The position numbers were made by a program, and so were the translations under genes. Shown here in pieces: positions 57,413-64,000 of a stretch of 64,000 nucleotides of DNA. A model generated the notes under the pieces. The model did not search any database, was not told where the DNA came from, and saw only the letters and a list, made by a program, of their open reading frames with translations. Each line of letters begins with the position of its first letter. Position 1 is the first letter of the stretch. Source of the DNA: Sitta carolinensis (Eukaryota; Chordata; Aves; Passeriformes; Sittidae); the NCBI GenBank assembly GCA_032173965.1, contig CM063287.1:4221859-4285858 (forward strand), given 5' to 3'.

Positions 57413-58689
57413 GTATAAAGTACAGAAAATGAGACTATTAAGTTCAAATTGTTGTGCTAACTTGGAAATAGCTCAGAACAAATTGCAATTTACCACAAAG
57501 TGACAAAAGGATGGCAACCTTTAAGAAACAAGGTTCAACTCCAGACAGGGCAAGGAACAACTAAGAATCGATGAGAGAAGGAAGATCTGTAGAGCAAAAA
57601 CACACAAAATGTCTACAAGACTCAGTATTTTCCTGAAAAATATTCTTACTTAAATTTTAAGAGATGATAAAGGTAAATTAAAACCAAACCCAGTCTAAAT
57701 ATAAGCTGTGACATCCAAGCACTTTGAATATATTTGGAGGAACAATAATATGACAGTAACTTCCAATAATTATTTACTTTTTGATCTGGTGTTATTACAG
57801 GATTTAAAACTTTGCCTTCATTAGAAGCTGGAGCAGGGGAGAACATGGCCTTGGTCAAAATAAATAACCATTCTCTGGACACCCTGTGCTCTGACAGACT
57901 TCAACAGAAATCACTAAGTGAGCGTTACCAATTCATTAGACATAAACAAGTATTTGCTATTTAATATATTTGTCAAAAATAATGGTGCCTGAGAAACTGC
58001 TGTGGCTGGATGAGTAACATGGCATTTAAAAAGGAATTAAATACTCATTTATATCTGTGCTATTATTTAGACAACAAGCCTGAACTCCTTCAAGCATCAG
58101 GAGTGATCCATTTTTGCTTAGTGGGGATGCTCTTTACACCCTACAATTGGGATAAATTTTTAAAAGTATTTATTTTTTAAAGGTTGATGCAACTCAATTG
58201 CTTTAACATAGCACAAAAATTATAGTAGGCTGGTTTTTTATAAGGTTCATCATTATTACTGATCAGCTGAACTCTCTTAAAATTTGTAGGCATAAATTAG
58301 GGAGTGAAAATGCTTATTCTGGAGAACTGGTGCCATAATAAATCAGAAATGCCAGTAAAACAGCAGGGAAAAGCCTCTTACAGAAGCCAGAAAGGAGAGG
58401 AACTTGCTTTAGAGTCTGACAGCGTTCCTTGGTTAAAGCTACAGTTCATAAAAAACTCTGTGTCCCCAAGGTTTGATTCCTGTCACCCCCACAATTCTGT
58501 TGAAGTGAGTAAAAAGCTTCTAAAAGATTATTAACCACAAAGCAGACACCAAAATACCCAAACTCTGTTTTGCCTCCCAATGCAGTTCAACACTCCAGTC
58601 ACCTCACCTGGTGTGGAATTCATACCCATATGAATTTCATATCCATATCCATACCATGGAATAGCTCAGGGGGTCACTTCTGCTGAGCA
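57413..58689. other. Intronic sequence, no recognised element
   Basis: AT-rich; nothing named. Confidence 0.45.
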
Positions 58690-59220
58690 GGTCCTGAGCC
58701 CCTCTCACTGGGGGTGCTCAGCCACATCACAGCTGCTGGAGGACGCCCTCACCTGAGGCTTAACCTCAAAACCAAGCCCCAATTCCAGCTCAGGGATCAC
58801 CTTGGTGGCTCAGAACATCCTGGAAAGATGAATTTCATCCCACAAGCTCCCTCCCACACCCAGGCCCTGAGCCCCTCTCACTGGTGAGGCACATCTGCTG
58901 GAAAATCCTCACCTGGGCCTTCACCAGAAAAATAGACTTTCATTCCAGCTCAGGAGCTCAGGAATCACCTCTGGCAGTTTGGGACATCCTGAAGGCTGAA
59001 GATCAGCTCCCAGCCTCCCTCCCCACCCAGGCCCTGAGCCCCTCTCACTGGTGGGGCACATCTAGAGCACATCTGCTAGGCTGGAGAACAGCCCCAGCTG
59101 GGGCTTAACCTCAAAAACAAACCCCAATTCCAGCTCAGGAGCTCAGGAACCACCTCTGGTGGCTTGGAACATCCTGGAAGGGCGAGTATCAGCCCACAGC
59201 CTCCCTCCCATGGCCAGTCC
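58690..59220. repeat. Tandem repeat, about 170-bp unit, three copies
   Basis: The anchor ggYcctgagcccctctcactgg (first 20 shown) recurs at 58690, 58863 and 59030, spacing 173 and 167. Each unit carries a cttaacctcaaaa-type or ccttcacc-type segment, ttccagctcagg, aatcacct and catcctg. Copies are diverged by small indels. Confidence 0.85.
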
Positions 59221-60349
59221 CAGATGGGTCCTCACAGCCCCCTCCCATCAGGAGAAAAGCCAGGGAAGGAAGATTTCACCTTTGAGTTAAAATCAGTTCT
59301 GGCTCTGATTCAGCTGCAAGTGTGACTAACTCTGTTTGCTGAAGTCAAATATCTGCTTAAATGCTTTCCTGAAGAATTATTCAAGCATAAGCAAATATTT
59401 GGCTGTGCTGGTGCTACAGTGAATAATTTACAGTGCAAATCCAGCCCTTTCTCCAGCCTTAGAGGTCCCAAAAATCCAAACACTACTCCAGGTTTTATTT
59501 CACTGACACTTCTTGAGCAATTAACATATGCATATTTCAGCCTATGGACTCTTGGATTTACTCAATCCTATTAAAGTGCTCTCATGCTCTGGGACTGGCA
59601 CAGCTGAGTTGGATTTTATCATTCTCCTCTCCTTGGATAAGACCTTTCAGGAACGTGAAGATTTTTTAGATGAAATTTCAAGATCAAACCTGCTTCCACC
59701 TAAATTCCCTTTTCCCAGCTGCTGGGGCTGTTCCACATAAATAAACACACTAAAAAAGTGGAACATTGATGCTGCATCTGTCCCCTGTCCTTGTGTTAGC
59801 AAGCTCTTGAGTTTTCACCCTCACTTGGCGCAGCATTTTTAGAAAGCAAAGACACACGAACAAGGAAAAAATGATGACAATTTATATGAGGATCGGAAGT
59901 AAAATTTCACCAGCAACTCAGTATTTTCTCTGTATCTACATTCAAATAATTCATCTTCAAATATTCCTGCTTGCCCCCATTCTTCTCAGGACTGCTGGTT
60001 TTGTTCCTTGCCTTGCTCCACTCTTTCAGCCTGTAATTTTCTGCGCCTTTCTGGCAGAAATGACTCTCTAAGAGTCCATGAGGTACCACTGCAAGGCCAA
60101 AGGAAAGCCTCAGTAAGAGAGCTCAAAAAAGTAATTTCAAACTTCACTGAGAACACCACAGCTTCCCCTGGGCCTGTCTGGGAAAGATGCAATGTAAAAG
60201 TTAATTAACAAGCCATTTTTACTTCAATGCAGAAATCTCTACGTTTATTTCAATTTTGCACCTCCCAAACCCCCAAACCAGTTATTTTCCTACATTACAT
60301 CCAATTATAAGGTTTTTTATTTTCCATCTCTATGAACCAGTGGTAGCCA
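59221..60349. other. Intronic sequence, no recognised element
   Basis: Nothing named. Confidence 0.45.
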
Positions 60350-60450
60350 GAGAATCCCAGAATGGTTTCTGCTGGAAGGGACCTTAAAGCTCTTCTCATT
60401 CCAACCCTGCTGTGGGCAGGGACACCTTCCAGACACTCCAAGGATACTTT
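60350..60450 (-). mobile_element. CR1 LINE 3' end fragment
   Basis: Antisense: gagaatcccagaatggtttc, gctggaagggaccttaaagc, gctgtgggcagggacacc, then truncated. Confidence 0.8.
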
Positions 60451-61667
60451 TCCAACATCCTATAGAACGTGATTTAAAAGGGTTAAAACTATTTAATGCT
60501 GCTGATTCCCACTGAACAAAGATTGATAAATAGATGGGAGGTTTGCAGAGAGAGAAGTCAACTGAACTCACAAAAATAGGAAAGAGCTGTACGGGTATCC
60601 GAGGAAGGGAGGGAGAAGCACTTTTGTTTCCTGATTCCCTCACTAGTGGGGATTTCTTTCCTGTCCTTTTAACAAGCAGTGCAGCTGTTGGCTGGACTAA
60701 CAGGGTTCCAACTCTTCATCATTCATTCCTGGCCACAAACCCCACTCTTCCGTGCATTATAAATTTATTTATTTATTCCTGTTTCCAGCCCCTCTGTAAT
60801 GACTTCACCTATAAAATACTGTTTTCACAGAAGGTTTTGAGTCACAAAAGAAGCTGTTTGGCTGTGACACTGTTCATCTGAAACTCCTGCTGTGCAGATG
60901 GTGCCTCCAGAAAGAAGATAGAGCAAAGATATCCTAAACCTGATATCAGAGCCAGGAGTCTTCAGCTGAAAATTAACATTAACATAAAAAGATTAAAAGA
61001 AATACAATCCATATTAGCCAGGAGTAGCTCAGTTCATTCTCCAATAACCTTTGTCTTCACAAAATATACACAGAGAGCTAAAGTTACACATTAAAGTGTT
61101 AATAATGAAAATATAATTTGATAGAAGTCCAAAGATCAATTTCATTGCTTTTACGCCAAGACAGGTATTGGATTCCACCCCAAAAACTTCTCCATTTCTC
61201 CCCTGCCAGAGCAGTTTCTCTCCAAGGGTCCTTCCCTGGGATTACACAACACAGAGGAGAGAACCCAAGGGGTAAAATCTCTCTGACACCAGGAAATGTT
61301 TTGTCAAGAGCCCCTCTGAGTGCTCCTTGCAGGACACCATGAACTGTCTCCACATCTTATGGCTGAAAAACTGACTGGTGTTATAAAAATGGAAATATCT
61401 CAAAACTAAACCCGGGCAAAGAACTTGTCCCAGATTAACTAAGTGGATTTATGCGCATTCATTTTATTGAAGAAAATTACATTTCTCATGTAGAATTTAT
61501 ATGCTGCCTCTTCCCTTATCTGAGAGGATTTTTTGTTTAAATTTTGTAAAACAAAAATACACTAAACTTGTCAGTTTTCTAGAAATAAGTGTTTCTGCTT
61601 GCCTGTAGTCACTAGAGCAGGAGCAGTGTTAAATACACCCTGGAGTAGTGGCAGGAGTGTTTGAGTG
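60451..61667. other. Intronic sequence, no recognised element
   Basis: A short (TTTA)n occurs near 60763-60775. Nothing else named. Confidence 0.45.
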
Positions 61668-61797
61668 CCTCCCCTGGGCTCTCCCAGCAGCTCCAGGTGC
61701 CTCCTGTGCTGGGGCAGCTCTGCAGGTGGGGTCTCACCTGAGCACAGGGGCAGAATCCCCCCCTGCCCTGCTGCCCACGTGGGGCTCAGCCCAGGAT
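61668..61797 (-). mobile_element. Internal CR1 LINE fragment
   Basis: Antisense ctcccctgggctctcccagc, ctccaggtgcctcctgtgc, ctctgcaggtggggtctcac. Bases 61683-61795 match 21413-21526 apart from one single-base length difference. It shows the unbroken sequence across the LTR insertion point at 21072. Confidence 0.85.
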
Positions 61798-62744
61798 TGG
61801 GTTAAGAACCAGGGAAATCCAGGGAAAAGCACTGCAGATCACCCCAGCATTGAGAGAATTCCACACCAGCACCAGCAAATTCTGAGGGGGAGGGAACAGC
61901 CGCAGAGGAAGGGATGAGCAACAAGAACCTCAATCCTACATTTCAAACAGCTCCTGCAAATTTCCTGAGTGTAAATGCAACACATCTCTTGGAATGGGTT
62001 AAGCAGTTTTGTTGGACATGAACCATCTCATTACTTATTTAGATTCTTTTCTCATAGGGCCTGTGTTGGTGGTTATTTCTACAAGATCAGCCAATATGGG
62101 TTTACGAATGTTTATATTTAAGAAAGTATTGAGATATACAATTAACAGTAAGATCCTTGAAGGAAATCCAGGAATACCTCCAAAACCAGAGCTAAACAAC
62201 TCAGCAATAACACAGCACTCAAAGGAATGTTTAAAAAGTGGGCTATTCTCAAATTTTAAAAGCTGTCAAAGTAAATAAGATTGTTTCACCAATTTCCTGT
62301 AACATCTCATAAAGGAAAAAAACCCACAATGTTGTTTTCTGACAGTCTTTCAATGAACAGCACCCTTACACCCACACAAAGTCACAAGCCTGTCTCTGAC
62401 TGAGGCTAGAGGTGGGAGAATGGGCAAAAGCAAACAAGGAAATGCACTCAAAGATGCAGAGATCACTCAAGGAATGCACTGCCAGGCTCCTGATAACATT
62501 CTCCCCCTCTTCCACTCACTTTTCATCATCCTCCTTGATATTTTCATTGGTACTGAGCTGACATTTCCATGAACTCCATTTTAAAAACTGGTGTTTAGAA
62601 GACATTACGTTGAGCTGGTGAAGTTGAAGAGGCTGGAAAGAGCCAGCACAGTGTGGACACTCAGTGACCTCCCCATGGCACATCAGGAGGCACCACATTG
62701 CTGCCAGGGCATTATCACAGAGCAGGCATCACTTCTGAACCTCT
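61798..62744. other. Intronic sequence, no recognised element
   Basis: Nothing named. Confidence 0.45.
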
Positions 62745-63053
62745 GAGGCTGGAGAAAGAGTTTGCATAAGGGCCTGCCATGCCAGGATGGGGCAGAATGG
62801 CTTTAAATTGAAAGAGGTCAGGGCTGGCTGGGATATTGGGCAGGAATTGTCCCCTGGCAGGGTGGGCAGCCCTGGCACAGGGTGCCCAGAGCAGCTGGGG
62901 CTGCCCCTGGATCCCTGGCAGTGCCCAAGGCCAGGCTGGACATTGGGGCTTGGAGCAGCCTGGGACAGTGGGAGGGGTCCCTGCCCATGGCAGGGGTGGC
63001 ACTGGATGGGCTTTAAGGTTCCTTCCCATCCAACCCAGTCTGGGATGCTGTGA
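62745..63053 (+). mobile_element. CR1 LINE 3' fragment
   Basis: Sense: ctggctgggatattgggcagg, the common block, gggaggggtccctgccc, ggttccttcccatccaaccc, tgggatgctgtgatg tail. Among the best-preserved 3' ends here. Confidence 0.9.
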
Positions 63054-64000
63054 TGATAAACCAAGCCTCACAAAGGAGCAGAGACCTCTTCTACCTGCAG
63101 CAGTATCAACGGAGCAGAGACCCCAGGATAAAACCCCCTCACCATCAGACAAGAGCACAGAGGAGAGGGGACCCAGGCACTCGGGTGGAAGGAAAAGACA
63201 GAAGACAAAGTTCATGATGGGCAGCAGGGCTATGGCTTTGCTTTTCCCTGGAAGAGTGAGAAATCCCAATCCATCTTGGAAGCTGCTCTGTCCACCACAC
63301 TTCAAGAAGGGATTTTAGCACCTTGGAAGCACAGGGGTGAACCTGAGAGGTGCCAGTGTGACTGTTAATGCCACCAAACAGCAGCTGCTGAGAACTGGTG
63401 ACACCCAGCACAGAGTCCTGCTCACAGCTGAAGTCAGGGAAGGGGAACAGACTTGGGAGCCGTGATTATTCCTGCAGGAGAGAAGGGTGGAGGTCTGCCC
63501 ACGATCCTGAGCCAGCTCCCTTGAAGAAAGGGGAAGAAGCATTTTTGTGGTTTGCAGCAGAAAGGTAACCACAGGTGAGCAGTGCCCAGTGAAGTGATGT
63601 GTACCCTCCTGGGGCTTTATCCTGAGGCTGCCAGGACAGGGAAGGACAAAAAAGGCCCTGGCAGCAAGAACATAACACTAGACATGAACATAACAATAGA
63701 ACTACAAGAAACATTCATTCCAAAGATGAAATGGGAAGATAAAACTAGTTTTGATTCAGTGTCAGAAGAGATGCCTTTCAACCCAGGCACGTATTCCATG
63801 GGATTGGCAGCAGGCCTGAGATTAGGGGTACTTCGAATCTGTTCCTTCAACTTTTGTGGCTTTTCTCCTAAAATGTGTAAAGAGAGAAAGGAAAGCACTG
63901 TGGGGTGTGAGGTTGGCTGTCCAAAATAAAAGGCTGAACTGCAGGGAAACACCATTTTAGTGCAATTCAATTGTAAAAACAAGAGAAAACTACGAGCTAA
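63054..64000. other. Intronic sequence at window edge
   Basis: Reading frames of about 115 codons occur on both strands (63582-63929 and 63617-63982), but neither has a familiar domain or supporting splice context. Confidence 0.4.

Larger units (their letters stand above)
53236..64000 (-). other. PCDH15: PCDH15 upstream intron, 5' of the start-codon exon (partial)
   Basis: This follows from the acceptor at 53236-53237. It contains three solo LTRs of one family, two A/C-rich tracts, a tandem repeat and CR1 copies. No CpG-dense block or recognisable first exon was seen, so the promoter probably lies beyond 64000. Confidence 0.6.

Noticed and set aside
58690..59220. CRISPR-like array
   Set aside because: Units are about 170 bp, diverged and without short repeat-spacer alternation; the organism is a vertebrate.
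63582..63982. Overlapping frames of about 115-121 codons on both strands near the window edge
   Set aside because: Mirror frames in the same DNA, no familiar domain, no splice or promoter evidence.

Overview
The window is vertebrate nuclear DNA, almost certainly from a passerine bird. It is intron-rich, has no long conserved open reading frame, and is studded with CR1 LINE 3' fragments of the avian type (a GGGTTGGAAGGGACC-like end and an ATTCTATG-like tail) together with short solo LTRs of endogenous retroviruses. There are no bacterial operons, CRISPR arrays or rRNA/tRNA genes that I can support. Most long reading frames are translations of CR1 copies or low-complexity tracts, not genes.

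One real gene is visible: the 5' coding end of PCDH15 (protocadherin-15, the lower half of the hair-cell tip link), transcribed on the minus strand. Three coding exons are present. The start/signal-peptide exon is 53117-53235 (ATG at 53207). A 15-nt microexon is at 27500-27514 (encodes DWQYE with borrowed bases). A 66-nt exon is at 26570-26635 ([19 protein letters not shown]). All three have AG/GT borders and compatible phase, so the microexon can be included or skipped without breaking the frame. The rest of the window is intron: the intron after the start codon exon is 25.6 kb, the intron after the microexon is 864 bp, and the flanking introns run off both ends. No CpG-rich promoter or upstream non-coding exon was recognised in 53236-64000.

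Layout: 1-26569 is intron with many CR1 fragments and one solo LTR nested in a CR1 (21072-21409). 26570-27514 holds two PCDH15 exons and one CR1. 27515-53116 is intron with CR1s, two solo LTRs around 28.4-29.7 kb, a different LTR at 45776-46218, and a 342-bp segment repeated without visible change at 28741 and 47543. 53117-53235 is the signal-peptide exon. 53236-64000 is upstream intron with three solo LTRs of one family, two A/C-rich tracts, a three-unit tandem repeat near 59 kb and several CR1s.

The window does not show a multi-gene system. The most informative items are the PCDH15 microexon, with a UGC-containing element upstream of its acceptor, and the unusually readable history of LTR insertions, several with target-site duplications and three nested inside CR1 copies. 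Some of these LTRs lie in sense orientation to PCDH15.
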